A DNA stretch of 64,000 bases, taken from a bacterium (lineage in GTDB: Bacteria > Bdellovibrionota_C > UBA2361 > RFPC01). Both the position numbers and the translations under genes were made by a program. The notes below the pieces were generated by a model. That model saw only the letters and a list, made by a program, of their open reading frames with translations, ran no database searches and had not been told where the DNA came from. Positions 16,110 to 24,102 of this stretch are shown in pieces; within the stretch, counting starts at the first letter, position 1, and every line of letters starts with the position of its first letter. The stretch lies in NCBI GenBank assembly GCA_030428205.1, contig JAUIBK010000006.1, positions 53,794 through 117,793 of the forward strand. Direction: 5' to 3'.

Positions 16110-17744
16110 CTAGAAAAAAATCTGCTCGAGAGGCTGGCTCTCGAGAACTTCCTCAACAAGGTGCTCAATAGCAGTCTGAAGGCAATTTGAACGACGACAG
16201 GAGTGCTCCTGAGCTTGTTTCCCTTGTCGATCGACAGGCGAGACGAGAAAAGTACCATCTTGTAAATGTCGTATCTCTAGCGGAAGAGAGAAGGAATGAT
16301 CTCGTTGGGTATAAAGACGGTATTCAATAAATTCTGTTCCGTCGTCGGTACGTATGTGCTTGGGGTCGAGGTGAAGCTTTGAATCAAAGCGCGAAAGCTC
16401 TGCTCCGTCTAAGGTTCGTTCGAGATAAGTAATATCAACTGGCGCGCGGAGATAGTCTTGATTGGTGAGAAACCAACGGTGAAACGGAACTGTTGTTGGA
16501 ATACCCGTAATCTCGTATCTCTTAAAAAAGAGCCTGCTCCGTTCAAGCGCTTCTTGGCGATTTTCTCCAGTGATAATGACCTTGGAGATCATTGCATCGT
16601 AGTGTGGGCTTACCTCATCGCCAACTTCAATGGCGTAATCTTCGCGAACCCAGTCGTATTTTGGTTGACAGAGCGAGTAGATCTTTCCGGTAGCAGGTCG
16701 AAAGTTATCCGAAGCATCTTCGGCGTAGATACGGTACTCAATGGAATGTCCAGTAAAGATGACCTCATCTTGAGAAAAGGGGATGGGGTTTCCTTGGGCG
16801 ACGTCGAGTTGTAGTCGTACGAGATCAACCCCAGTGACTTCTTCGCTTACAGGATGCTCTACCTGGATACGGGTATTCATCTCAAGGAAGTAAAACTCAT
16901 TATCTTTGACGAGAAACTCTACGGTTCCAGCCCCGATGTATCCTACGTGTTTAGTAATATTTACCGCTGCAGTGTGAATTCTCTCACGGAGATCGTCTGA
17001 GAGGTTTGGAGCAGGAGCTTCTTCGATAACCTTTTGGTGTCTACGTTGTGTGGAGCAGTCACGTGTACCAAAGTGAAGGGCATTGCCGTGTGAATCACCA
17101 AAGACTTGGACTTCAACGTGGCGCGGAAGCTCAATAAACTTTTCAATAAAAACAGATTCATTGCCAAAGAATTTTCCTGCTTCGCCACGCGCAAGAGGGA
17201 GGTTTTCAAGGAGCTCATCTTCTGAGCGGGCAACGCGCATTCCGCGCCCACCACCACCACCGACAGCTTTAATCAGAACGGGATACCCTATTTCGAGAGC
17301 AAATTGCGCAAGCTCCTCATCAGAGAGGTGCTCTGGACAGCCTGGCGTACACGGCACATCTGCCTCAATAGCTTTCGCACGAGCTTCTGTTTTACTCCCC
17401 ATTAATTGAATTGTTTCAGGCTTTGGACCGATAAAGGTAAGCCCTTCATCACAAACCCTTTTAGCAAATTCATAGTTTTCAGAGAGAAAGCCGTAGCCGG
17501 GGTGAATAGCATCACACTTTGATCGCTTGGCTGCTTCAATAAGTCTATTGATATTGAGGTACGATTGGTTTGCCGCTGCAGGCCCAATTATCTCAACCTC
17601 TTCGGCCTCTCTGACAAAGAGAGCATTTCGGTCAGCTTCAGAAGCTACGCAGACACTTTGAATGCCGTGTTCTTTGCAAGCTTTTTGAATCCGTCGTGCA
17701 ATTTCGCCTCGGTTGGCGATAAGGACTTTTGTAACATCTGCCAT
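16110..17744 (-). CDS. Acyl-CoA carboxylase biotin carboxylase subunit
   Basis: The enzyme carboxylates biotin carried on a carrier protein, using ATP and bicarbonate. Starting at the ATG at 17744 (MADVTKVLIANRGEIA) gives 544 aa; an extra upstream 21 residues lack similarity. It contains the ATP-grasp loop GGGGGRGMR, the EKFIELPRHVEVQVFGD segment, RDCSTQRRHQK, and FLEMNTRIQVEHPVSE. The C-terminal 100 residues extend past a typical 450-aa AccC but lack a biotinyl AMKM motif, so this is a free subunit whose carrier and carboxyltransferase lie elsewhere. Acyl substrate is undetermined: acetyl, propionyl or other. Confidence 0.88.
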   Translation of the reverse strand: MADVTKVLIANRGEIARRIQKACKEHGIQSVCVASEADRNALFVREAEEVEIIGPAAANQSYLNINRLIEAAKRSKCDAIHPGYGFLSENYEFAKRVCDEGLTFIGPKPETIQLMGSKTEARAKAIEADVPCTPGCPEHLSDEELAQFALEIGYPVLIKAVGGGGGRGMRVARSEDELLENLPLARGEAGKFFGNESVFIEKFIELPRHVEVQVFGDSHGNALHFGTRDCSTQRRHQKVIEEAPAPNLSDDLRERIHTAAVNITKHVGYIGAGTVEFLVKDNEFYFLEMNTRIQVEHPVSEEVTGVDLVRLQLDVAQGNPIPFSQDEVIFTGHSIEYRIYAEDASDNFRPATGKIYSLCQPKYDWVREDYAIEVGDEVSPHYDAMISKVIITGENRQEALERSRLFFKRYEITGIPTTVPFHRWFLTNQDYLRAPVDITYLERTLDGAELSRFDSKLHLDPKHIRTDDGTEFIEYRLYTQRDHSFSLPLEIRHLQDGTFLVSPVDRQGKQAQEHSCRRSNCLQTAIEHLVEEVLESQPLEQIFF

Positions 17745-17899
17745 GGGCGAAACGTTACATGGTGTCTCTCTTGCTAGCAAGAATGGAGCAAGGCAAATGT
17801 GAGTCAATTCAGCTATGGATTTTCAGTAACGAACGCTATATCCTTGCGACATACTATTGAGGAGCCTCTTAATAACACATTGAAAACAAAAGAAATCCT

Positions 17900-18838
17900 A
17901 TGAATGCACCACAACACCACCAAGTTATGATCCTCGGCTCAGGGCCATCAGGTCTTACGGCAGCTGTTTATACCTCTCGGGCAAACCTTAGCCCCGTGCT
18001 CATCCACGGCCCTATGCCGGGCGGCCAGTTGACTACAACCACCGAGGTTGAGAACTACCCTGGATTTAAAAACGGTATCATGGGGCCAGATCTGATGCTT
18101 GCCATGGAAGCGCAAGCTAAGCGGTTTGGTACAGAAGTTGTGGTTGATACCGTTGTCGAAGCAGATCTCTCTAGTCGCCCATTTCAACTGAAAACAAACA
18201 ACGCGTCATATACATGCGACACTCTCATCATCTCAACTGGAGCATCTCCACGGCTTCTTGGTCTTGATGCTGAAAAAGAGCTGATGGGTTACGGAGTGTC
18301 AACGTGTGCCACGTGTGATGGCGCTTTCTTTCGAGATAAGATTATCACTGTTGTTGGTGGTGGTGATTCAGCGTGTGAAGAAGCGATGTTTCTTACTCGC
18401 TTTGCCTCAAAGGTGTATCTCATTCACCGTCGTGATGAGCTACGCGCTTCAAAAATTATGGCTGAACGCACTATCAATCACGACAAAATTGAAGTGCTCT
18501 GGAATAAGCAGGTCAAATCAATTGAAGGTACGAAGCAAGACGGCGTGACAAGCGCCATGCTCTTTGATTCGCAAACGAAAGAAGAGTCTGAGCTCAAAAC
18601 AGATGCCGTCTTTATCGCAATTGGACACATTCCAAACTCAAGTCTCTTTAAGGGCCAAATTGATCTCGACGAAAACGGTTATATTATTACGAAGCCTGAT
18701 TCTACAGCGACCAACATTGAAGGGGTCTATGCTTGTGGCGACGTACAAGATCACACCTTTCGCCAGGCGATTACTGCTGCGGGAACTGGGTGTATGGCAG
18801 CTATTGAAGCTGAGCGGTGGTTAGAAGCCCAAGAGTAA
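17900..18838 (+). CDS. trxB: Thioredoxin reductase
   Basis: TrxB transfers electrons from NADPH through FAD and a cysteine pair to thioredoxin. The 312-aa product has the FAD motif GSGPSG at 13-18, the redox site CATCDG at 136-141, the NADPH motif GGGDSACE at 153-160 with HRRDELRAS after it, and the C-terminal ACGDVQD FAD signature near 277-283. Length is typical. It is divergent from the carboxylase gene with about 155 bp between the chosen starts and is followed by a hairpin that separates it from convergent genes. Confidence 0.96.
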   Translation: MNAPQHHQVMILGSGPSGLTAAVYTSRANLSPVLIHGPMPGGQLTTTTEVENYPGFKNGIMGPDLMLAMEAQAKRFGTEVVVDTVVEADLSSRPFQLKTNNASYTCDTLIISTGASPRLLGLDAEKELMGYGVSTCATCDGAFFRDKIITVVGGGDSACEEAMFLTRFASKVYLIHRRDELRASKIMAERTINHDKIEVLWNKQVKSIEGTKQDGVTSAMLFDSQTKEESELKTDAVFIAIGHIPNSSLFKGQIDLDENGYIITKPDSTATNIEGVYACGDVQDHTFRQAITAAGTGCMAAIEAERWLEAQE

Positions 18839-18889
18839 AGCGGCAAGAAACGGAAAAAAGTCAAACCTTTCTGATTGAAGAGCTATATA

Positions 18890-18922
18890 CGGCCCCCTCT
18901 CTCAGGTGAGAGAAGGGGCCGG
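18890..18922. terminator. CCCCCTCTC-stem hairpin between convergent genes
   Basis: GGCCCCCTCTCTC and GAGAGAAGGGGCC pair across AGGT with one mismatch, between convergent trxB and the paralog A gene. It is placed as a bidirectional terminator, although no clear T tract follows on either strand. Similar stems are at 19648-19681 and 29631-29658. Confidence 0.6.
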
Positions 18923-18942
18923 TTGCAGTACCGGATGGGAAC

Positions 18943-19416
18943 TCAGTGGCGATCCACTGGCCCCCAACCGAACCCACCACGGTGAACCATCCCTTGGGTT
19001 GGGCCAGGAGTGCGTCTTCCGTGGAAGGCACTGTAGCCCTCATCTGGGATGAAGGTGGTCTTGAGGATCGCTGCGAGCTTGTGGGCGCGCAACTCCTGGT
19101 TCGCGAACTGGAGTGGGAAAGAACAGGCCTGTGCGACCACCGTTCTTGGCCCCTCTAGTATTGCGACGAGTGCGTCGTCTCCAGAAAGCGGCAGATCGTA
19201 GACATACGCTGCTGCTTTTGACGGATCGCCGCCTCCGGCCTGAGCAAGAGCCTGCATGATTATCTCTGCCCTGTTTTTGGCAGAGACCGGCAGGCAGAGC
19301 CAGACCATGAAATCCTCACGCAATCCACTGAGTCCAGAGAGCTCAAAGGCTCGTCGAGCTATGACGTCTGCTCGTTGCGTGTTTCCTACAAGGGAAACGT
19401 AGAGCAACTTCTTCAA
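18943..19416 (-). CDS. Uncharacterised protein, tandem paralog A
   Basis: Translation from TTG at 19416, which has a strong Shine-Dalgarno (TGGAGGT, 5-6 nt upstream), gives 157 aa. An ATG 13 codons further upstream lacks this site and breaks the alignment with paralog B. The product shares with paralog B the pattern KKL..V, ARRAF.LSG, a V..S/C.P..N..E...AL..AG.G segment, AA.Y....P, L.GP..V, FP..F.N.E.RAH.L...LK. A Gly/Arg/His-rich tail is unique to A. No signal peptide or membrane segment is visible and I recognise no family. A long two-hairpin leader precedes it. Confidence 0.75.
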   Translation of the reverse strand: MKKLLYVSLVGNTQRADVIARRAFELSGLSGLREDFMVWLCLPVSAKNRAEIIMQALAQAGGGDPSKAAAYVYDLPLSGDDALVAILEGPRTVVAQACSFPLQFANQELRAHKLAAILKTTFIPDEGYSAFHGRRTPGPTQGMVHRGGFGWGPVDRH

Positions 19417-19437
19417 GGTGTACCTCCATAAAATGAG

Positions 19438-19557
19438 TTTCAGTGAAAGATGCACGCCTCAGCATCAGAGGAGTCCATCTTTCACTGAGAAAACCTGCAA
19501 GACTTCTTTCCGTTTCTCTGTTCTTTGTTTTGTGGACAACCAAAGAACAGAGAAACG
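19438..19557 (-). promoter_or_regulatory. Structured 5' leader of paralog A (two hairpins)
   Basis: Reading the minus strand toward the gene, a perfect 17-bp stem (CGTTTCTCTGTTCTTTG with its complement, 19511-19557) is followed by a short linker ending GGTTTT. A second hairpin follows (CTCAGTGAAAGATG paired with CATCTTTCACTGA, 19438-19489), about 20 nt before the Shine-Dalgarno. The same order and partly the same sequence precedes paralog B. It is interpreted as a cis-acting RNA element; function is unknown. Confidence 0.65.
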
Positions 19558-19647
19558 AATAAAAGCGCTTCTACACAAACATGATTGAAAATGAGCAAGA
19601 AGAGAAACGAAAAAATGCGTTAAACCGTTTTATTGAGGAGTTCTCAA

Positions 19648-19681
19648 GCCCCCTCTCTTGCTTGCAGCTAAGAGAGGGGGC
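19648..19681 (-). terminator. Terminator-like hairpin after paralog B
   Basis: A perfect 12-bp stem, GCCCCCTCTCTT paired with AAGAGAGGGGGC around a 10-nt loop, lies 12 bp beyond the stop of paralog B and upstream of the paralog A leader. It probably ends the paralog B transcript, so the two paralogs appear to be separate transcription units. Confidence 0.65.
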
Positions 19682-19693
19682 GTGTTGTCGTCA

Positions 19694-20089
19694 TCATGCG
19701 GGTGAGGGCTGTATCTCCGGATTCAAGGAGCGCTTGAGGGCCTCAGAGAGTTGGTGAGCGCGAGCTTCGATGTTGGTAAACAGAATCGGAAAGATTCTGG
19801 TCATGCCGAGAACCTCACCGGGGCCTCTGAGCTCTCTGATCAGATCGCTTTCGTTTGAGCGAGGATGCTCGAAAGCATAGCCTGCTGCATCGGTGATGTT
19901 CCCCTCTCCAGCAGTTCTTAAGCCTTCTTCGATGAGTTCGCATTTGTTTGGCGTGCTCAATGAAACTCGCACAATGACGATGCCGTGTTCCCAGTTCTGC
20001 CCGAAGCCAGAGAGTTGAAAGGCTCTTCTTGCAATGAATTTTGCAAAATCTTCCTTCTCTTCCCATGTGACGAATACGAGCTTCTTCAA
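19694..20089 (-). CDS. Uncharacterised protein, tandem paralog B
   Basis: The 131-aa product starts at TTG (20089) with a Shine-Dalgarno CGGAGGT 5 nt upstream, the same arrangement as paralog A. It begins MKKLVFVTWEEKEDFAKFIA and shares with A the ARRAFxLSGF, AG.G....AA.YA and RAHQLxxALK segments along its whole length. It lacks A's C-terminal tail. Predicted cytoplasmic, alpha/beta. I recognise no family and infer only that the pair arose by tandem duplication together with their leaders. Both using TTG with near-ideal ribosome-binding sites may mean tuned translation. Confidence 0.75.
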   Translation of the reverse strand: MKKLVFVTWEEKEDFAKFIARRAFQLSGFGQNWEHGIVIVRVSLSTPNKCELIEEGLRTAGEGNITDAAGYAFEHPRSNESDLIRELRGPGEVLGMTRIFPILFTNIEARAHQLSEALKRSLNPEIQPSPA

Positions 20090-20113
20090 GATAACCTCCG
20101 ATGTTGAGTGGTG

Positions 20114-20228
20114 TCAGTGAAAGATAGAACACTTCAGTAAGCGAACTACCTTTCACTGAGAAAAACCTACACAGACACTTTTCCGCATCTCTGCTCTCAA
20201 AAGAGAGGCAAGAGAGCAGAGATACGGT
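20114..20228 (-). promoter_or_regulatory. Structured 5' leader of paralog B (two hairpins)
   Basis: On the minus strand a stem CCGTATCTCTGCTCT with GAGCAGAGATGCGG (about 20183-20228) is followed by a GGTTTTT linker. Then comes a second hairpin, CTCAGTGAAAGGT paired with ATCTTTCACTGA (20114-20161), upstream of the Shine-Dalgarno of paralog B. The first stem differs from that of paralog A by paired changes, while CTCAGTGAAAG and CTTTCACTGA are identical. Position and covariation suggest a conserved RNA element. Confidence 0.65.
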
Positions 20229-20459
20229 TCATTCGTAATAAGAGTAGTGAAATGAAGGTGTGAAAGAGCGAATCCTACCTATTCTGAATATCGCTTCCCT
20301 GTCCCATAGAATGCGCTTTCCTTATGAGCTAAGCAACCAAGGGAGTGTCAGAGTTTTTAAGAAACTTTTGAGCAGAATCAACGAAGGATAGATACCAAAA
20401 GATGAATCGGCTTTTCCGAAAGGATTGCCGCCGTGATTGTCAAAAACGCTTGATAACTA
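20229..20459. other. Intergenic region between paralog B leader and PilB-like gene
   Basis: About 230 bp holds the divergent promoters of the paralog B transcript and the PilB-like gene. A weak hairpin (CGGCTTTTCC...GGATTGCCG) occurs near 20406-20430. No known riboswitch consensus or coding frame is recognised. Confidence 0.35.
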
Positions 20460-21944
20460 ATGAAAATACCTGACTTTTTACCATCTACGCCACTCGGCAG
20501 TCTCCCGGCAGTTGCGCCGCAGCGTTCACCGCTGCCGTTGTGCGCTAAGCAGCTTGCACAGTGCTGTACCGACAAGGCTTTAAGCCTGCTGGCTCAGAGC
20601 GACGCTGTCAAATTAGGAGCTTTGCCTCTTGCTCTGATTTCCCAGAGTAAGAAACGGCTCGTTTCCCTTGCTGTTTGTCGCGACGACTTGGAAACGAAGC
20701 AGGCGCTTCGCTTTGCTTTAGGCATGGAAGTGCAAATTATCGTGGTTCCTGAGCCAACTCTTCAGGAGGCTATTTTCTTAGCGTATAACCACCAAAAGAA
20801 CGTTGATGAGCAACATGAACAGGTGGCAGCAACGTATTTACAAACTCTACTTGAGGATGCTTTCGCCAGTGAAGTTTCAGATGTTCACCTATTGCCACTA
20901 AAAAAATCAGCCAGAATACGGTTTAGAGTGCATGGGATACTCAAAGATTATTCGAAAAGTGAGTGTTCAAAAGCATTTCTTCAAGAGCTCATTAATCGGG
21001 TGAAAGTCCTCGCTCAGCTTCATTATCATGACCGTGAGCAGCCACAAGATGGAGCGTTTACTCTTTCTCTGCCTCACCGAGAGTGTCGAATCCGAGTGAG
21101 CACTTTGCCGACAGTATGTGGGGAAAAACTTGTATTACGCCTTCCTTCTCGGAGAGAGTACGGCGATCTTCATACGCTAGGACTCTCTTCCTTTACTCAA
21201 GAAAAACTTCGTCGAGCTGTTGAGTCGTCCAAGGGGGCGATTTTGTTTTGTGGTTCAACCGGAAGTGGAAAAACAACAACCATGTACGCTCTTATTGAGC
21301 CTTTACTTGAAAAGAAGCACGTACTTACAATCGAAGACCCGGTTGAGTATGAGCTAGCTGGAGCTACTCAAGTTTCGGTTTGTGAGAAGCAAGGAAAATC
21401 ATTTTCAGCACTTTTACGAGCTGCTTTGCGACAAGATCCCGAAGTTCTTGTATTAGGAGAGATGCGCGATCGGGATAGCGCTACAACAGCTCTGCAAGCC
21501 GCACTGACGGGTCACCTTGTGCTCTCAACCGTTCACGCACGAAGCGTAATCGAAGTGTTCTTGAGATTGAAAGAACTTGGTCTTGAGCCTCTTACCTTGG
21601 CACAAGGAATAACAGGAATAGTCGGGCAACAGCTGATTCCGCGTCTATGTGCGAAGTGTCGTGTTATTGATCTGCTGAGCTCTAAGAAAGTTCAGCACAC
21701 AATCTATCAAGCCAATGGGTGTCAAGCATGTGGGTATTCGGGCTATAGCGGTCGTTTTTTAGTAGAGGAGTCTCTATTTCCAGATAGCGACTTTCGAAAG
21801 GGGATTATTGAGGGAGATCTTAGCCTGGATGGGCTTTCGAGAAAGCTCCGTGAGGAAATCTACCGGAGTATGGCGCAATCACTCGAGCAGGGACTTCGAG
21901 CAGGTATGCTTGATGTAAAAACGGTCAAGATGGTGCTACAGTAG
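20460..21944 (+). CDS. PilB/GspE-family secretion ATPase
   Basis: This is the hexameric ATPase type that powers type IV pilus extension or type II secretion. The 494-aa product has the family motifs: Walker A GSTGSGKT at 265-272, Asp box IEDPVEY at 291-297, Walker B VLVLGEMRD at 329-337, His box TGHLVLSTVHA at 350-360, and a zinc-binding four-Cys element (CAKC... CQACGYSGYSGR) near 393-430. The N-terminal domain is short and lacks a clear MshEN repeat. No Shine-Dalgarno precedes the ATG. No other pilus genes adjoin it; prepilin peptidase lies at 59.9 kb. Whether it serves pili or secretion cannot be decided here. Confidence 0.88.
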   Translation: MKIPDFLPSTPLGSLPAVAPQRSPLPLCAKQLAQCCTDKALSLLAQSDAVKLGALPLALISQSKKRLVSLAVCRDDLETKQALRFALGMEVQIIVVPEPTLQEAIFLAYNHQKNVDEQHEQVAATYLQTLLEDAFASEVSDVHLLPLKKSARIRFRVHGILKDYSKSECSKAFLQELINRVKVLAQLHYHDREQPQDGAFTLSLPHRECRIRVSTLPTVCGEKLVLRLPSRREYGDLHTLGLSSFTQEKLRRAVESSKGAILFCGSTGSGKTTTMYALIEPLLEKKHVLTIEDPVEYELAGATQVSVCEKQGKSFSALLRAALRQDPEVLVLGEMRDRDSATTALQAALTGHLVLSTVHARSVIEVFLRLKELGLEPLTLAQGITGIVGQQLIPRLCAKCRVIDLLSSKKVQHTIYQANGCQACGYSGYSGRFLVEESLFPDSDFRKGIIEGDLSLDGLSRKLREEIYRSMAQSLEQGLRAGMLDVKTVKMVLQ

Positions 21945-21948
21945 CACA

Positions 21949-22431
21949 ATGGCTACTCTCCCACTTCGCCCAAATGTTTGCATGCTTGTTTTCAATAAAG
22001 AGCTTCAGCTCTTTTTGGGGGAACGTGCGAATAGTCCTGGTGTATGGCAATTTCCTCAAGGGGGAGTAGGGAAGAACAGCACGCTCGAAGAAGCTGTTCT
22101 CAGGGAGCTCTATGAAGAACTTGGAGTAGAGCAAGAACAGTTTCGCATTGTTCGCCAAATGCGAGCTACGAATGAATATGAGTGGGAACAAGTTCCTCAG
22201 CGTTATAAAGAAAAGTGGAGAGGGCAAACTCAGACTTTTTGGCTTGTTGAGTACCTTGGCAAAGATGACGAGATACAGCTCGAGCGCTTCCATGCTGAGT
22301 TTATGAATTGGCGGTGGTGCAATACGCACGAAGTGCGAGAGCTTGCTGAGCCTGTACGTCTTCCAGGATATATGCTTGCGCTAAGGGAATTTGAAGACTA
22401 TTGCACTCTTCGAAGTGAGGGGCTGACGTAG
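21949..22431 (+). CDS. rppH: RNA pyrophosphohydrolase (Nudix), RppH-like
   Basis: RppH removes pyrophosphate from the 5' end of mRNA and triggers RNase E decay. The 160-aa product has the Nudix box GX5EX7REUXEEXGU at about 38-60 (GGVGKNSTLEEAVLRELYEE region) and the RppH-typical start (LPLRPNVCMLVF) and QFPQGGV. It begins 4 bp after the PilB-like stop, so the two are likely cotranscribed. It could also be another dinucleoside-polyphosphate Nudix hydrolase, but the RppH pattern (W.L, Q..RYK..W.GQ) fits well. Confidence 0.88.
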   Translation: MATLPLRPNVCMLVFNKELQLFLGERANSPGVWQFPQGGVGKNSTLEEAVLRELYEELGVEQEQFRIVRQMRATNEYEWEQVPQRYKEKWRGQTQTFWLVEYLGKDDEIQLERFHAEFMNWRWCNTHEVRELAEPVRLPGYMLALREFEDYCTLRSEGLT

Positions 22432-22451
22432 CACGTGTTTCCATGGGCTTG

Positions 22452-22494
22452 CCATTTGAGTGAAGTTTTTTGAAAAAAAACTTCACTCAAATGG
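22452..22494. terminator. CCATTT-ended hairpin, copy C (bidirectional terminator)
   Basis: A perfect palindrome, CCATTTGAGTGAAGTTTTTT then AAAAAACTTCACTCAAATGG around a short loop, sits between the convergent rppH and pseudouridine synthase genes, touching the latter's stop. Position and T/A tracts fit a bidirectional terminator. It is the shortest of the three CCATTT-ended hairpins in the window. Confidence 0.8.
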
Positions 22495-23205
22495 TTACGA
22501 AAAGATGAGGGGAGATTCTATAACCAAAGGGCTTCGGTTCGTAGGATGTGAAATAGTGAGTTTATAAGCATGAAGATAGAAGCCCCGTTCTCTCTGCTCT
22601 CCTAGTAGATGGCGAAAAAGTTCTTGAGCCTTCTCGCGGGACGTTTCCGATCCGTAGAGTTCATCGCCTACAAGCGAATGTTTGAGAAAAGCTGCATGTG
22701 CACGGATCTGGTGACGGACCCCGGTTTCAAGTGAAACGTGGAGCAGTGAGCAGTTCTCCTGCTTAAAGAGCTTGTGAAGTGAGAAGGTAGAGATAGCGCG
22801 CTGAGAGCGTGATTGCTCCGCTGGATAGACTCGCACTTTCTTGCCACGACGGTATGGTGAGCCGATAAAGTTATCAAGTCGAATTTCATCCTCGAAAAGC
22901 CCCTCGCACATGGCGAGATACTCTTTTTGAATGCCGCCAAAGGAGAACTGGTCTCTCAGACTGCTCCAAGTGTTTTTTGATTTGGCTACGAGGAGCACTC
23001 CGCTTGTTGAAAAATCGAGTCGATGAACAAGGCCACTCTCTTGAGCCACGGAAGACACTTCTTGAAGTGACGGGCACCACTGAGCAAGTTCTGTAGCGAT
23101 GCACCTCTCGGAAGAATTCTCGTGTTCGATGCAGTGATAGAGAGGAGGCTTATCTATGGCCAAGAGGGTATCGTCTTCATAGAGAACAGGAAAAGGACAG
23201 GTCAT
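22495..23205 (-). CDS. RluA-family pseudouridine synthase
   Basis: The 236-aa product isomerises uridine to pseudouridine in rRNA or tRNA. It has the family start (LYEDDTLLAIDKPP), the catalytic motif HRLDFSTSG at 61-69 with Asp64 as nucleophile, KEYLAMCEG, and the LETGVRHQIRAHAAFLKHSLVGDELYG region. It lacks an S4 domain, like RluC-short, RluA and TruC types. The exact target base is not determinable. It overlaps the upstream membrane protein by one base, indicating an operon. Confidence 0.9.
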   Translation of the reverse strand: MTCPFPVLYEDDTLLAIDKPPLYHCIEHENSSERCIATELAQWCPSLQEVSSVAQESGLVHRLDFSTSGVLLVAKSKNTWSSLRDQFSFGGIQKEYLAMCEGLFEDEIRLDNFIGSPYRRGKKVRVYPAEQSRSQRAISTFSLHKLFKQENCSLLHVSLETGVRHQIRAHAAFLKHSLVGDELYGSETSREKAQELFRHLLGEQRERGFYLHAYKLTISHPTNRSPLVIESPLIFS

Positions 23206-23825
23206 TAATGATACGTCACGTCGTTTGACTTGCTCGATGTAGTCGATGAGAGCTCAGCAAAGAGTTTTTCAATCTGTTGCTCAATGCTTGATCGATTCGT
23301 CTCAAGTTTGGCGAAAACGTCGTCTTGCTTCGACTTATATTCCTTCGAGGCCCATTCCGGAAGTGGCGCTCCTTTTTCATCTCGTTTCTTTTTCGTTTGT
23401 TCAAAAAGCAGCCTTGCTTCGTTCCACTGCTTCATAAGTCCGATACGAGACGAGAGGAGTTCTTCCAGGACAGGAAGATGAGTGAGGCGGACACTCGTGA
23501 GTTCAGCAATAAGTAGTGCTTTGTTCATAATAGAGAGGTGGAGAGTCCCTACCCGTGAGATAAGCTCAAGATCTTTTCGAATGAGATCAAGATGAAAGGC
23601 GCGGCGAAGAGCGTTAAGAGCGGATGCGTAGTTTTCTGCATCAAGTGCCTGATCCGCTTCTTCTAGGAGCCGAAGTTTTTTTTGTATAGCCCTTTGTTCT
23701 CCAGTCCCGAGTTTGACGAGAAAAAAACCAAAGAGAGGGTTAAGGATTGAGCGACCAAGATAGACAATGATATAGAGAGTAACAGCAGCAACAAAGAGTG
23801 CAGGGATGAGTTGTGTTGCAGTCAT
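23205..23825 (-). CDS. Single-TM helical hypothetical protein
   Basis: The 206-aa product has an N-terminal membrane segment (about 5-25, LIPALFVAAVTLYIIVYLG) followed by a helical domain with TPR-like character (LLEEADQALDAENYASALNALRRAF) and a Lys/Glu-rich C-terminal coiled coil. I recognise no family; a membrane-tethered scaffold is the most that can be inferred. It shares one base with the pseudouridine synthase gene downstream. Upstream it is separated from rnhA by a large palindromic element. Confidence 0.6.
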   Translation of the reverse strand: MTATQLIPALFVAAVTLYIIVYLGRSILNPLFGFFLVKLGTGEQRAIQKKLRLLEEADQALDAENYASALNALRRAFHLDLIRKDLELISRVGTLHLSIMNKALLIAELTSVRLTHLPVLEELLSSRIGLMKQWNEARLLFEQTKKKRDEKGAPLPEWASKEYKSKQDDVFAKLETNRSSIEQQIEKLFAELSSTTSSKSNDVTYH

Positions 23826-23905
23826 AATTAGAGTCGATCCTTCCTCGGTGAGAGTATCGCATTTCGCGGTGCTCTCAAGAACATCTCATGAAGAATGTCA
23901 CTACA

Positions 23906-24087
23906 CTAGCCCGCATTATTCATGAGTCTTCGTCGCGAGGAGCTATCTTGTTGTGAAAAGACGAGCGAATTGGGAAATTTCGGCTGACAGTGTGTTGAGA
24001 CACACCGAAGTCGAAATTTCCCAATTCGCGAAGCATTTTCGCAAGATATAGCTCCGCAGCAGATTACTCATGAATAATGCGGGCTAG
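23906..24087. mobile_element. 182-bp near-palindromic CTAG-bounded element (MITE-like)
   Basis: The element is bounded by perfect 22-bp inverted ends (CTAGCCCGCATTATTCATGA plus two more bases). Inside, the arms again match over GAGCTAT and an 18-nt block, GCGAATTGGGAAATTTCG, around a GTGTGT/ACACAC apical stem, so nearly the whole element folds into one hairpin. No coding capacity. It lies in the divergent gap between a membrane protein gene and rnhA, ending 15 bp before the rnhA ATG. It resembles a miniature inverted-repeat transposable element. Confidence 0.75.
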
Positions 24088-24102
24088 AGGTATCTGTATC
24101 GT

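Noticed and set aside
19417..19455. ATG start for paralog A 13 codons upstream of the TTG
   Set aside because: The TTG has an ideal GGAGGT site at the right distance and matches the start of paralog B; the ATG lies in the leader hairpin.
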